A stretch of DNA of 64,000 bases from Forficula auricularia (GCA_024734495.1 JALMQS010000612.1:449979-513978); one strand, 5' to 3'. Positions 20,215 through 32,800 are shown, counted from the first letter of the stretch. Numbers and translations are program-made. The notes: generated by a model not told the origin, from the letters alone.

Positions 20215-20648
20215 TCTGTTACCTGATATCTATAAGTAGAAAATAATCTTTTAAATCTGAGTATAATGAAGTTTTAATATCATTATAAACACTTATTTTC
20301 ATTGTTGTGACTTTTCGATTTAATAATTAAATTTTTAATCATTATTATTTATTAATTAAGTTAAATAATTGTTAAAAATAATTATTAAGATTTTTTTGAG
20401 ACCTAATTAATTTAATATTTTTTTTTAATTTGATATCGTTTAAAAAATAGTTCTTTTGAAAGGTGTTCAGTTTTTTTTTTTTTTTGGAAATTAAGTAGAC
20501 ACAAAGAGGTTTCCATTTAAAAAACGGAACTTGACCTTGAAATTCCCTCGAAAGCTTGTTCTAGGTCGAAAAACAATAGCGTAGTTTAGTTTCCTCCCTA
20601 ATATAACTAAACTTTTATTTGAAACTTTTTTTCATTTAATACACTGTT
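20215..20648. mobile_element. Family A long-repeat arm, copy 2
   Basis: It matches 1,230-1,660 and 32,360-32,800 (for example GAGTATAATGAAGTTTTAAT and CTTGTTCTAGGTCGAAAAAC). It ends at CACTGTTTTT, where foldback family F begins. The junction is the same as at 32,800. Confidence 0.6.
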
Positions 20649-20945
20649 TTTAACCGACTTCAAAAAAGTAGGAGGTTCTCTATTCGACTGAATTTTTTTC
20701 TTGTATCTATCCTATCTGATATCTTCGCCAATTGTGAACCGATTTTGATGATTTTTTTGTATTGGGTTTAGTATAGTTTCCTATTGGTCCCACTTTTTTT
20801 TCATTGGTATTGGACCTTTTTTGTTATGTTTGTTCAGGCATAACTTCTTTGTTTATGAACCGATTTGAATGATTCTTTCTGCGTTTGGATCAGTATACTT
20901 CCAAGATGGTCAAGATACCTAACGATTTATTTATTTTATGTATGC
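20649..20945 (+). mobile_element. Foldback family F, left arm only (copy 2)
   Basis: It opens AACCGACTTCAAAAAAGTAG and proceeds through CGCCAATTGTGAACCGATTT and a second GAACCGATTTGAATGATTC to about 20,945. The central hairpin and right arm are absent. Confidence 0.6.
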
Positions 20946-21486
20946 TCAGCGAGATATTATATATTATTTTTTTATTCCTTTTCTTTATACTTCAATAAGA
21001 AAAATCAATAAATCCATCCCCTCCCCCTAAAAAAACCTTAAAAAAAGAAACATAATTCTTATTTGTTATACATATTAGAAATACACCCAACTCTTTTTTT
21101 ATACGCTAAATACGTTTCTCAGAAATTTGTGTAAAAAAATGAATATAATTTCTTATTAATTATTAAATAATGTTAAAAATTCCCTTATAAAATAATGAAA
21201 ACCAGTAAAAAAGTACTTTTTTGAACCATGTAAAAAAAAGAGTTGGTTTTACTTCTCTTTTGGATAAATGTACCTGGTTGATGCAAAGGGATCCCAATGA
21301 TAATTAAATCCACATATTCGTAATAAAATAATTTATTAGAAGGTCAGCGGGTCAAAAAAATAAAAATGTTCGAAAAACAAAAATTAATTAAATATTATTT
21401 AAAAAAATCGACCCTTTTAACCTGAATTTAAAATTAATAATAATTATTAATATATCGGTTTTAACTAAAGCAAAAATTACAGAGCA

Positions 21487-21799
21487 ATGTTTGATTCGCC
21501 ATGTTCTAGTATAATTATAAATGATTTATTTACGATCAATGAATTTTTTATTTGCAATAATGGAAATTTTATGAAAAAAAAATATTTAGTCTCTCTGTTG
21601 ATTAATTATATCTATATCTATAAATATATGTATATCCCTAATATGTCATTTTTTTACTTTATTTTCTTTCTGCTGATCATGAAAGCTTTTCCTATTATTA
21701 TTTACGTTTATTGAATTAATAATTATTTATTATTGATTCTCGAAATGATCAATTTATTTATTCACGTATTCGGGTTATTTGATTTTCATTTCTATAGAA
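21487..21799 (+). repeat. Repeat family R-related copy, interrupted by a hAT element
   Basis: It contains TGTATATCCCTAATATGTCA, CTGATCATGAAAGC and ATTTCTATAGAAC. The same order is found at 23,130-23,330 and 25,435-25,800, where CTATAGAACAAATAGA is uninterrupted. Here the hAT copy splits it after CTATAGAA. The 75-codon frame in it is not coding. Confidence 0.55.
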
Positions 21800-22706
21800 C
21801 AGAGGAGGCCACAAAGTGGCTCGCGAGCCGCATGCGGCTCTTCAGTCAATCTCATGCTGCTCTTGAACCCTCTTGAATAATACTGATTTTAAAAAGTACA
21901 GGGTGGGGTATAAAGATATACCATCTTTTGAAGAGGGATAAAAAAATGAAATAATTTAACTAGAAAAAAACTAAACATATTTTTGAAAAGAACAAAAAAA
22001 TAAAATAATTAAAATAATTTTTTTTAAATGTATTTTAAACATTATGAGACAAAAGGGGCGGGGGGAGGGGGTCAAAAATGAAAATTTTAGCCCTTTCGAC
22101 TAAAATCAACCAAATTTTGTATACATATTCTGTGGACCCCCAGAGGGCTAGAAATGCAAAAATTAACCATCCAAAATCGGGGGAGGGTCAAAAATGAAAA
22201 TTCTAACACTTTTGACCAAACTAACTATACAAAATTTGGTTAGTTTTTGCATTTCTTAGTCTTCTGTGGATACAGAATATGTATACAAAATTTCGTTCAG
22301 TATGGTCAAAAAGGGCTAAAAAATTTTTTGACTCCCCCCCTTTTTTTTTGTCTAATAATGTTTAAAATACATTAAAAAAAAATTTCATTTATTTTCTTTT
22401 CAAAAATATATTTAGTTTTTTTATAGTTAATTTTTTCATTTTTTATATCTCTTCAAAATGTGGTAGATTTTATGCCTCACCCTCTATAATAATGAAATTA
22501 AAAAAATAATAATACAATAATTATTTTTGTAATATTATAAGTAAGTAGAGCAAAAATAAATCTTACTTCATTTATATTTTATAAAATAAAAAAAATGTGT
22601 CTTTTTTTAAATAACCCATTATTTAATCTCCAAACAATGTGGCTCGATTTGAAACAGTTTTATAAATTTGCGGCTCCCAAAGCTAAGGTTAGTACCCACA
22701 CCTGTA
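21800..22706. mobile_element. hAT-type element, non-autonomous, with 8-bp target duplication
   Basis: It is flanked by CTATAGAA at 21,792-21,799 and at 22,707-22,714. The undisturbed site is visible at 23.3 and 25.8 kb. The left end reads CAGAGGAGGCCACAAAGTGG with GCGAGCCGCATGCGGCTC, and the reversed right end reads CAGGTGTGGGTACTAACC, with GCGGCTCCCAAAG inside. An 8-bp duplication and CAGxGG ends are diagnostic of hAT. No transposase is encoded; most of the interior is a nested MITE. Confidence 0.75.
21897..22488. mobile_element. Palindromic MITE (family M) nested in the hAT element
   Basis: The ends are TACAGGGTGGGGTATAAAGA and, reversed, TAGAGGGTGAGGCATAAAAT, both running into a TTTTGAAGAG motif. 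The arms pair along most of the length with the axis near 22,200. TA at the borders suggests a Tc1/mariner-type origin. The interior carries the 120-bp unit (ACCAAATTTTGTATACAT and GAAATGCAAAAATTAACC) that also occurs in family K and in Helitron-like copies. A half copy lies at 46,497-46,809. Confidence 0.6.
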
Positions 22707-22714
22707 CTATAGAA

Positions 22715-23598
22715 CAAATAGAGATATAAAATTTTAACTTATAATTCAGACATTTCCATGTCAAATTTAGGATTTATTAATAAACAGTTGAAATAATAAA
22801 AAAAATTTATAGTTAAGAAAAAGTTTTAATTTAATTTAACTCTCAGGAAAAGTTTTCAGGTAAAAAGCCAAAATTTGGTGCATTGTAAGATATTTGCGTA
22901 CAAATTTTCAGCTAATTAACTAAAACCCTTCAAGATTAGCAATTTGTACTTTCAAGAAACATTTTCAGATAAAAACCTATAATTTAATATTTAAAATATA
23001 TGCATGGCTTTATAGAAATTTTGAATTTGATTAGAAAAAGTCTGATTTTGAATTTTAAAATCCTCAATTTGGTTTGAAACATCCTGAATTTGAAGTTAAA
23101 AAAAGTTGAGGTTATTATATCTATATATACAATTCTATGTATATCCCTAATAAATCATTTTTTATTTTATTTATTTTTTTTGATCATGAAAGCGGTTCTT
23201 ATTATTGTTTATGTTTATTGAATTAATAATTATTTATTATTGATTCTCGAAATGATCAATTTATTTATTCACGCGCTTTCGGTTTATTTGATTTTCATTT
23301 CTATAGAACAAATAGAGATATTTGCGGATTTCTTTTAAAGTTGATATATTTATTTAATAGAAAATTTTAATATTAAACATAGGGAGTGCGGTGGGTTCAC
23401 CACACAACTTTCACATTTTCATTTATTTGAAGTCATCGCGACACTCCTAATTTACACCCTCTTGCTTTATTTTATTCGGATTAAAATTTATACACGACTT
23501 AATAACTCATGATACTTGATAAATACAGCAATTTTAAAAAATCGTTAGTTCTGTTTTTTAGAAAATTAAAAAAAAAAAACAGAAAATTTTTCATGTAA
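22715..23598 (+). repeat. Continuation of the interrupted R-related copy, then a second copy
   Basis: 22,715 onward resumes the sequence split by the hAT element. A second R-related copy spans about 23,110-23,335 with TGTATATCCCTAATAAATCA and GATCATGAAAGCG. The rest is A/T runs. Confidence 0.5.
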
Positions 23599-24426
23599 AT
23601 GTTCACTTTCGGTGTTCCAATTTCAACCAAAAGCTTGCTATACTCATTCTACCCTATATTGAGCTTAAGTTTCCAATTTCGTAGCTCTGAGACTTATGGT
23701 TGCGAAACGCAGGGGAGTACAAGCATACTTACATACCAATGGATTTTTAACCCTGTGGCATTCAGCGAAGTAGTTCAGCTGAGCGCACATAGATGGCAGC
23801 AACAGCAAAAGACAAATGCACTAGATTTATTTATTTTTATAATATTTATCTATTTATAATTAATTATAACTAAATGTCATTAACATAAAAGAAACAACAA
23901 AATATATAATTGATTTTAAGACCAAATAAATCGTCCTGAGAGCGTCACGAAATTAAACAATAATAAAACAAATAACACATTGACATGAAGTAAAATATAT
24001 TGTCAATTAATATTCATTTAACCCTTTTAACACAGTCAACTCATCTCGCATCGGGATTGGCAACAATCCCAGTACACCCACGAGGTTTTATTGACCTTGC
24101 ACACCTAGGATAGTGTTTCGGCTATTACGAGGTGCACACACACATACACCTGACGACATCTCAGGACCAAGGCATTCTATTCATTGGTGTCTTAATTCAT
24201 CAGCCGTCCAACAGGTGCAACCCAGACCATAACCCCTTTTTGGCTTCTGGGGACCACAATATCTATAGAATATAAATGAGAAAGTAAAAATAATATATCG
24301 ATTTTAACTAAAGCAAAATATTGCATGTGTTCGGTCCGCCATGTTTACCATAAGTATAATTATATATGATTTATTTAGGACCAATGAATTTTTTATTTGC
24401 AATAATGGAAATTTTATGAAAAAAAT
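23599..24426. other. Unassigned sequence with scattered repeat matches
   Basis: ATGTTCACTTTCGGTGTTCC at 23,598 recurs in diverged form at 62,460. A less AT-rich section at 24,040-24,250 (CGGGATTGGCAACAATCCC is a short inverted repeat) may be a LINE or SINE tail on the minus strand, but no box or motif confirms it. The 86-codon frame at 23,599 is unremarkable. Confidence 0.4.
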
Positions 24427-25397
24427 TAGCTGACGTGTTATGATGTGGCCATCCACTTGAATTTACCATACATCCTGGACCCTCACTTATATTTAATATT
24501 TAATAAAATTATTTATAATCACCTAGGGGAGGGGGTTAGTTTTTTCATTTTTAATCTTCTGGGGTTCCACTGATTATGTATACAAAATTTGGTTGAGTTT
24601 GGTATAAGGGCCTAGATTTTCATTTTTGAGCCCCCCCTCTCCACCCCCTTTATTTTGGGTCGATATGCACCAAAATCTAATCAGCTCTTGATGCAGCAAG
24701 GTTTGGGGTGGGCTCGGGTTCTGTGAGAGTTGAAGCCATCACACTCTCGTGGAAGGGAGTGTGGTGGCATAAAGCGGTGCCTCCCCTTGTCGCCCTGGGA
24801 ATTTCCCAGAGAACTTTATGCGATATGACCTTCAGGGCGATGAGGGGTTCTTTAATGAATTTTTATAGCTTCAACAGGAGAACTTATAGGAAAATCGCAA
24901 TGCGCTAGAAATTTTATAAAGAAAAAAAAATTGAAAATATATTATGTAAATGTTCCTATAATAATGTAAATACTCCTATAATTAAATTCACCCGACAATG
25001 TAAATATTTCTTGTTAGTGGAGGCCCCCACCTGCGTGGCCCAATAAACGAAAAATCAATGGACCAAAACTACGTGTGAAATTTGGTTTCGATATTCACAC
25101 TAGTTTTTTAGCTAACTTGTCCACAAAAATTTGGTAACGCACAGACTAAAAGACCGACAACCAGACGGACAGACTAACAGACATTTTGACAAAACAATTA
25201 TTATCTCAAAAAATATAATTTTTTCGATGTTCACTTATTAGGGCTTTTTTGTAGACTGAAAGGCCATGGTTAGGCTCAATTTTTTAAATCAAAATAGTTT
25301 CGCCCGTTTTTTAGATATTTCGAAAAAAAGATGCAAAAAAAACACTTTTTTCATGCACGATTACAATACTTGACCATACCCTGTATGGTAAAGTAAA
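24427..25397 (+). mobile_element. Family K repeat element, copy 1
   Basis: It begins TAGCTGACGTGTTATGATGT and GTGGCCATCCACTTGAATTT, then TTTACCATACATCC, and ends CTTGACCATACCCTGTATGG plus TAAAGTA. The end motifs TTTACCATACA and TGTATGGTAAA are inverted. Shared interior: the 120-bp unit, then ACAGACTAACAGACATTTTG and TTATTATCTC. The order repeats at 38,359-39,210, and a reversed end lies at 58.1 kb. There is no protein. The class is uncertain. Confidence 0.6.
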
Positions 25398-25399
25398 CA

Positions 25400-25830
25400 T
25401 ATTTAGTTTCTCTTTTGATTAATTATATATATATATCTATAAATATATGTATATCCCTAATATATCATTTTTTATTTTTTTTCTTGATCATGAAAGCGCT
25501 TCCTATTATTGTTTATGTTTATTGAATTAATAATTATTTATAGGGGGGTCGGGTAGGCTAGGCGGTAGCATGTCAGCCAGCTAACCAAGAGGACCCGAGT
25601 TCGAATCCGGCTAAATTCTGACCCCCGAGGTAGAGACAAATTTAAAAATAAAAATAAATAGTATCGTAAATGGCTTATGGTTACCATGGCCGAAAAGCCA
25701 AAAAAAAAAAAAAAAAATTATTTATTATTGATTCTCGAAATGCTCAATTTATTTATTCACACGCTTTCGGGTTATTTGATTTTCATTTCTATAGAACAAA
25801 TAGAAATAGAAGTTTTTTCGTATGAAAATT
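25400..25830 (+). repeat. R-related copy carrying a SINE
   Basis: TGTATATCCCTAATATATCA and GATCATGAAAGCGC lie on the left, and GATTCTCGAAATGCTCAATT and CTATAGAACAAATAGAAATA on the right. The SINE at 25,541-25,717 splits it. Confidence 0.55.
25541..25717 (+). mobile_element. tRNA-derived SINE (family S), copy 2
   Basis: Head GGGGGGTCGGGTAGGCTAGG, B box GAGTTCGAATCC, poly(A) ending at 25,717. It is flanked by TTATTTA at 25,534-25,540 and 25,718-25,724; the uninterrupted host sequence exists at 21.72 and 23.23 kb. It lacks about 14 bp after the B box (the CTCGAGGCATC segment) that copies 1 and 3 have, so it is a deletion subvariant. Confidence 0.88.
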
Positions 25831-26509
25831 CCAAGCTGAGATTAATTGATGTTTAGACAAGTCAGGTAAAATTTTTTGATATTTAATTTTGATATCCACT
25901 AGATTGGTAATAAATGAATTCTTTAGACGCAGATCCAAATGAGATAGGAATTCCCGCCCCCTGGGATCAACTCCAATGGCCCGATACCATCCAATCAAGA
26001 TATCCGCTTTCTACTCACTTTCCCCCATTAATACTAATAGTATAATTCTCTCTCTCTTTCGTTCCTGGAGTAAACTTACTATATAGATCGCTTTTCTCGA
26101 TAGAGAGGGCGGGAGATCTTGATTAAGCCTACTTTAAAAGCCAACCATAGCAAAAGATTCTTCCCAACAAGTAGAGTAAGAGTACTTACCTAGCTACATT
26201 CATTAATTAAGATGACATTTCAAAGGTGAACTTACCTCCTCAGGAGCTGATGAAGCAACAGATCTTTATCAATCGAGAGAGAAAACTAGCTGGATGGCTG
26301 TTTCACTTGCTTGATGCTGGCTCACTTAATAGCTAATCAGAAAGTTGACAATTTCAAATTTAAGCTTCTTAAAGAGATAAGATAATAATAATAGACTTAA
26401 TAGAATAATAATAATAATAATAGACTTAATCTTAATAGACAAGACCATCAAGATTTATAATTATTGATAAAAATTATTTTAATGAAAATCCAACACTTTC
26501 CTGTACGTC
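25831..26509. other. Unassigned sequence
   Basis: A moderately complex segment (25,900-26,330) with no recognisable gene. TGATGCTGGCTCACTTAATA and CTAATCAGAAAGTTGAC at 26,310-26,350, with the following about 130 bp, recur at 30,110-30,240 at the edge of the large palindrome. There is an ATA/AAT microsatellite near 26,400-26,420. Confidence 0.45.
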
Positions 26510-26658
26510 AAAGGAATAAAATGAAATATATTAAGGAAAACAAAAATTGAATTTTTTGAAGGTTTTTTCGTTCATAACTTTGCTTGAAACATGTGCAACC
26601 AAAATTTGGCGTGATTTGAAGCAATGTACAGACAAAACCTTAGTTTCTTATGTATAGA
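26510..26658 (-). mobile_element. Helitron family H1, 5' end fragment
   Basis: On the minus strand it starts at 26,658 with TCTATACATAAGAAACTAAG after an A, then GGTTTTGTCTGTACATTG and CACGCCAAATTTTGG, as in the H1 copy at 58,437. It is cut after about 150 bp. Confidence 0.6.
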
Positions 26659-26879
26659 TAATAAATAAAATACGCTGCACGCTCTCCGTGCTCTATTTCA
26701 AAATCACTTTTTATTATCCTGTTATGACTGTTGATCTCTCACATTTAGGTATTTACGAGTATTTACTATGTTAGCGCATCTCTTCAAGAAAATATTGGAA
26801 ATCGAGTAAAATAAACATGATAATTGAATTAATAATATGGAAATAATAATAATTATTATTTTAATAAACATCAACAGTG

Positions 26880-27010
26880 ATCGGTAGTTAATTTAACGGT
26901 TTTGTGATCTTCAAAGAAAAATAATATATTTGGGATATATATAGATTTATAGATATAGATATAATAAATCAAAAAAGATACTCTATCATATATTAAAAAA
27001 TAAATAAATA
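26880..27010 (-). repeat. Short family R copy
   Basis: The reverse complement carries the ATATATCCCAAATATATTAT motif preceded by a TCTATATCTATAAATC stretch. The flanks are A/T runs. Confidence 0.5.
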
Positions 27011-27889
27011 AATAAAACAAAAAAAATCACATTATTCTATTACTACAAAGAACAATTCCCAACATTTTTTTATTTATTTTTTTCTTAATAATAGACATAA
27101 AAAATTCTATTCTATTTCGAATACAAATAAATAAATATTCGTAGCAAAGCTGAATCCAACTCGTTAATAGGCTTATCTCTTCAATTTTTGTTTGTCAATC
27201 TAATTTTGATATATATTATTATTATTTTTTATTAAATATTCACGATATAGAAAATATGATTTGAGCCAAAAAAAAAAAATATATATTAATATCTATTTTC
27301 AAATGGAACATCCGAAAGCTTTAATAAATAATTTTTTGTCATCAATTTTTCTGCAAAATTACCAACAAAAATCCATTTATATTAATCGAAATGTTTTTTT
27401 CACGGTTATTTTAAATATTCATTCTGAAATAGACGTGTGCATTTAACGTCCATTTCATATTCATAAATAATAATCTTATTAGCCAGGTATTTAATGAAAT
27501 CCCAATCCATCCATATTCTCTACATATCCACCATTTATGGTGGCGGCCAAAATGATGATCCTCTCCACCCACGCAATTTCCAATCAAAAGCCATTAATAG
27601 AAAATATTTCAAATATTTTACAATAAAAAAAAAATAATGAAAATATAAAACATCAGAATTACAAACGTTTATAGCTTTTAAAATGTCATTTCGATAGCGC
27701 AATTAAACCAGCTCACAAAGTATTCCAATTTTTTATTTTGTTCAAATATATAATAATTATTTTCGCATTTTATCGAAACTATTTGTATTTAGATTGATAT
27801 TCCTACGTCCATTTATTTATTAATCTTCCCAGGTTTCATTTATTCTTCTTTTTAACTTTATTGTCCAGTTCTATTTGAGGTTTCACTTC
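27011..27889. other. Unassigned AT-rich sequence
   Basis: No gene. ATAATTATTTTCGCATTTTA at 27,750 matches the start of the R-containing element at 16,900. The frame at 27,261-27,446 is low-complexity. Confidence 0.45.
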
Positions 27890-30800
27890 GGAATGACAGA
27901 TAATGATAAAACAGCCCGCTTCATGATCAATAAATAAAAATAAAATATTTGGGATATTTATAAATTCCATAGATATAGATATAAACAATCAAAAAAGATA
28001 CTAAATGATTTCCATGCAAATTTAATGAATCGTTTAAAAATAGGTATTATAATAGAAAAACCGAAACTAATTTGTATTTATTGTAGGTATACTAAAGTTA
28101 AGAAGAAGAATAAAGGAATTCTGGGAAGATTAATAAATAAATCGACATAGAAATCTAAATCTAAATACAAAGATTTTCTAACTTTTACGGGGAAATTATT
28201 ATTATTTAGATTAAATTTTTGCCATTTACTTCGAAAAATATCTTTTTCTGAATGTATTATAATAAAAAATTGAGAATAAATTTTGAAGAATGGAAAATAA
28301 TGTATTACATTACATATATTTGGATCTTCAAATTTAACACTTGAAGAAGTGAATTTATCAAAAAATCTTAAGAGACCTTTTTTGTAGAACGTTCAATTTC
28401 CTACAAGACCCTGTATTTCTCGTTGCTGTATGTTTACTTGTTCAAAAGAAAAAAAGAAATGTAAAAAGTTGCAAAATCCCATGTTATTTAAATGGGGAAT
28501 ATATCGTCTTTAGGCCACGATTTAATATGCATATTAAGAGCTGGTTTTGTTCTGATATTTTTTTAAACCATAAGCTAAAAATATAGGGGCGCTGCAAAAA
28601 AATCAACTTGATAAATAACGGACAACCTAATATATAGAATATATATACCATATATCCACAATATTTCATTTTTTTCATCGTTTGATATTCAGGCAACTGT
28701 TGGATTGGATTACTTTTACTATTGAAGTTTGTTCATGTATTCTCGTTAAAATAATTGTTATCAATAATTTTTTCTACCTTTATAGTCCAGTTCTATTTGG
28801 GGTTTCACTTCGGAATGACAGATAATGATAAAGCAGCCCGCCTCATGACCAATAAATAAAAATAAAATATTTGGGATATATATAGATTCCATAGATATAG
28901 ATATAAACAATCATAAAAGATACTAAATGATTTCCATGAAAGGTTAATGAATCGTTTAAAAATATTACGAAACTCACTTGTATTTATTGTTGGTATACTA
29001 ATAGCCCAGTCAATTAAGCAAAAAAAAAAAAGGGGGGTCAACCTCGGAATGAGAGATAATAAGCTGAAAACTAGTATACACATTCATTTTTGCGTTCTAA
29101 AATTTGTCTCAAAAGTCTCGTAAAATCTCATAATCGTCGTAAGTTTTTCAAGGTCAAAGGTCACAAAAATCGGTTTTTCGGAATTATCTCGGTTTCTATA
29201 GCTCCAATGATGTTAACATTAACTATAAAAATTGTAGAGCATAAAATTTGCGACAAATTTTGTTTAAGACATTTTTTACACGCTCAATCGTATTTGAGAT
29301 AGAAGGCGGAGAGCGCTCAGCTATATCATTGTCATACTTCGAATTAGTATTTTGTATATTATTTGAAATATGCCCAATCTACAGACATGACAGAATTAGA
29401 AAAACATACAAAACAACAAAAATATAACTTTTATTAGAACAATGATGTTAAATATATTATATAAAATACGTTGGGCGCTCTCCGCGCTCTATCTCAAAAT
29501 CGGTTGAGCGCATAAAAAAATGTTTGAAACAAAATTGGTCGGAATTTTTATAATAGATGTTAATATCATTGGAGCTATAGAAATCGAGATAATTGCGAAA
29601 AACAGATTTTTGTGACCTTTGAGTTTGAATAACTTACGACGCAGACAGGAGATTTTTTTGCTTAATTGACAGGATTATATTAGTATACCTACAACCTACA
29701 AAAAATTCATGAGAGTTTCGGTTTTTTGTAATATTTTTAAACGATTCATTAAACTTGCATAGAAATAATATAGTATCTTTTTTGATTGTTTCTACCTACT
29801 ATATATCTATGGAATCTATATATATCCCAAATATTTTATTTTTATTTATTGATCATGAAGCGCGCTACCTTATCATTGTTTATATTTACTTATTGAATTA
29901 TTAATTCGCTCGATTTGAAATGTTGAATTTATCAATTCAAATATATTAAGTTTATTTTATTTCCATTTACTATAGCTTTAGAAGATTTCTCTACAGAGCG
30001 ATTTCCATTTCGTGTAAATATTCAAATTATAACCTAAAAAAAAAAACAAAAAAAATTAAAAAAAAACATCTATGTAATAATTATTGATGATGAAAACTCG
30101 CTGGGTGCTTCACTTGATTGATGCTGGTTCAATCAATAGCTAATCAGAAAGTTGACTAATTTTAATTGTTTTTTTAAGAGACAGACCATCAAGATTTAGA
30201 TTATTGATAACAATTATTTTAACGAGAATACATAAATAAACTTCAATAGTAAAAGTAATCCAATCCAACAGTTACCTGAATATCAAACGATGAAAATATG
30301 AAATATTGGGATATATGGTATATTTATTCTATATATTAGGTTGTCCGTTATTTATCAAGTTGATTTTTTTGCAGCGCCCCTATATTTTTAGCTTATGGTT
30401 TAAAAAAATATCAGAACAAAACAAGCTCTTAAAATTCATATTAAATCGTGCCCTAAAGACGATACATTTCCCATTTAATATAACATGGGATTTCGCAACT
30501 TTTTACATTTAATTTCTTTTCTTTTGAACAAGTAAACATACAGCAACGAGAAATACATGTTCTTGTAGTAAATTGAACGCTCTACAAAAAATGTCTCTTA
30601 AGATTTTTAGATAAATTCACTTCTTCAAGCGTTAAAGTTGAAGATCCAAATACATGTAATGTAATACATTATTTTCCATTCTTCAAAATTTATTCTCAAT
30701 TTTTTATTATAATACAGTCAGAAATAGATATTTTTCGAAGTAAATGACAAAAATTTAATCTAAATAATAATAATTTCCACCTAAAAGTTAGAAAATCTTT

Positions 30801-31100
30801 GTATTTAGATTTCTATTTCAATGTCGATTTATTTATTATTCTTCTCAGGCTTCCTTTTTATTCTTCTTACTTTTAGTATACCTACAATAATTAAGTGCTA
30901 CGATTTTTTGTAATATTTTTAAACGATTCATTAAACTTGCATAGAAATAATATAGTATCTTTTTTGATTGTTTCTACCTACTATATATCTATGGAATCTA
31001 TATATATCCCAAATATTTTATTTTTATTTATTGATCATGAAGTGCGCTACTTTATCATTGTTTATATTTACCATTTGAATTAATAATTCGCTCTATTTGA
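27890..31100. repeat. Large imperfect palindrome (~3.2 kb) built from repeat R
   Basis: Arm pairs that I matched by eye, outer to inner: 27,890-28,150 with 30,800-31,070; 28,160-28,780 with 30,180-30,800 (for example TAGGGGCGCTGCAAAAAAAT against TTTTTTTGCAGCGCCCCTA); 28,780-29,040 with 29,660-29,890; 29,090-29,330 with 29,450-29,650 (GAGCGCTCAG and GGGCGCTCTC regions). The axis is near 29,390. The right arm has an extra about 240 bp at 29,890-30,150. There are no protein domains in either arm; small frames at 28,484-28,696 and 30,306-30,512 are the same sequence read from the two arms and look non-coding. Confidence 0.7.
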
Positions 31101-31925
31101 AATGTTGAATTTAGCAATTCAAATATATTAAGTTTATTTTATTTCCATTTACTATAGCTACAATAAATAAAATCTTCAGGAGATTTCTCTGCGTAGCAAT
31201 GTTTTCGTGTAAATATTCAAAGTCTGTCATTTTTTTCTTTTGAACAAGTAAACATACAGCAACGAGAAATACATGTTCTTGTAGGAAATTGATCGTTCTA
31301 CAAAAAATGTCCCTTAAGATTTTTTGATAAATTCACTTTTTCAAGAGTTAAAGTTGAAGATCCAAATACATGTAATGTAATACATTATTTTTCATTCTTC
31401 AAAATTTATTCTCAATTTTTTATTATAATACAGTCAGAAATAAATATTTTTCGAAGTAAATGAAAAAATTTAATCTAAATAATAATAATTTCCACCTAAA
31501 TGTTAGAAAATCTTTGTATTTTATTTATTATTTTTCGCAGGCTTTCTTTATTTTTCTTCTTACTTTTAGTATACCTACAATAAATACAAATGAGTTTCGG
31601 TTTTTTGTAATATTTTTAATCGATTCATTAAACTTGCATTGAAATCATTTAGTATCTTTTTTGATTCTTTATATCTATATCTATGGAATCTATATATATC
31701 CCAAATATTTTATTTTTATTTATTGATCATGAAGTGCGCTGCTTTATCACTATTTATTTATTATTTACTTATCGAATTAACAATTCGCTCGATTTGAAAT
31801 GTTGAATTTATCAATTCATTTATATTAAGTTTATTTTATTTCAATTACTATAGCTACAATAAATAGAAGCTTCTGAAGATTTCTCTATATGTATTTCGTG
31901 TAAATATTCAAAGTCTGGATATTAT
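30524..31925 (+). repeat. Direct duplication of ~700 bp at the palindrome's right edge
   Basis: The segment beginning TTTTGAACAAGTAAACATAC at about 30,524 recurs at about 31,229 and stays alignable to roughly 31,925, through AACGAGAAATACATGTTCTT, the R core and GATTTCTCTA. The second copy has small deletions. Confidence 0.65.
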
Positions 31926-32329
31926 AACATGTGAAAATAAAGTTTTTAATTAAATACACTTCCGTGTCGGTAAATATATAATATAGCTATATATTTATAT
32001 AAAAAAAGAGCTACTTTTCTTGTTAAGGAAATAGTATATAAATCAAAGTTTTTGTGTGGTCCCTTTTAATGTCAGCTTGTAGCAGGAGGGAGGGGATTCT
32101 GCCATGCTAATTAATAAAGTAAATACATTTCCTATTGACTCTTTCGATGTTTAAACAGTAAATTCACACAAGTTTATTATTTGTATTCGAGTTATCACGC
32201 CGATTCCCGCAAATGCTTGGCGGTTTGAATTAAAATTGTCCAAAATCGGGAATCCCTCTCGCTAGATAAACACAAAAATTATATTTTAGAGATATTTCTA
32301 TCTACTGGATTGACACGAGAAAAAAACTT
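31926..32329. other. Unassigned AT-rich sequence
   Basis: No gene or element border recognised. Short TATA-type repeats at 31,970-32,000. Confidence 0.5.
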
Positions 32330-32800
32330 TTTTAAACTCAATAATTTTAAGTACTAGTTCTAGTAGAAAATAATCTTTTAAATCTGAGTATAATGAAGTT
32401 TTAATATCATTATAAACACTTATTTTCATTGTTGTGACTTTTCGATTTAATAAATATTTATTTAATAATTAATTATTTAATCATTATTATTTGATAATTA
32501 AGTTGAATAATTGTTAAAGATAATTATTGAGATTTTTTTTTGAGATCTAATTAATTTAATATTTATTTTTATTTGATATTCTATAAAAAAATAGTTCTTA
32601 TGAAAGTTGTTCAGTTTTTTTTTTTTTTTTGAAAAATTAAGTAGACACAAAGAAAAATATAGGTTTCCATTTAAAAAACAGAACTTGACCATGAAATACC
32701 ATTGAAAGCTTGTTCTAGGCCGACAAACAATAGCGTAGTTTAGTTTCCCCCCTGATATAACTAAACTTTTATTTGAAACTTTTTTCATAAAATGCACTGT
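32330..32800. mobile_element. Family A long-repeat arm, copy 3
   Basis: It matches copy 2 (20,215-20,648) base for base over long stretches, including the junction CACTGTTTTT into foldback F. The 99-codon minus frame here (32,498-32,797) reflects a chance frame through the arm. Confidence 0.6.
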
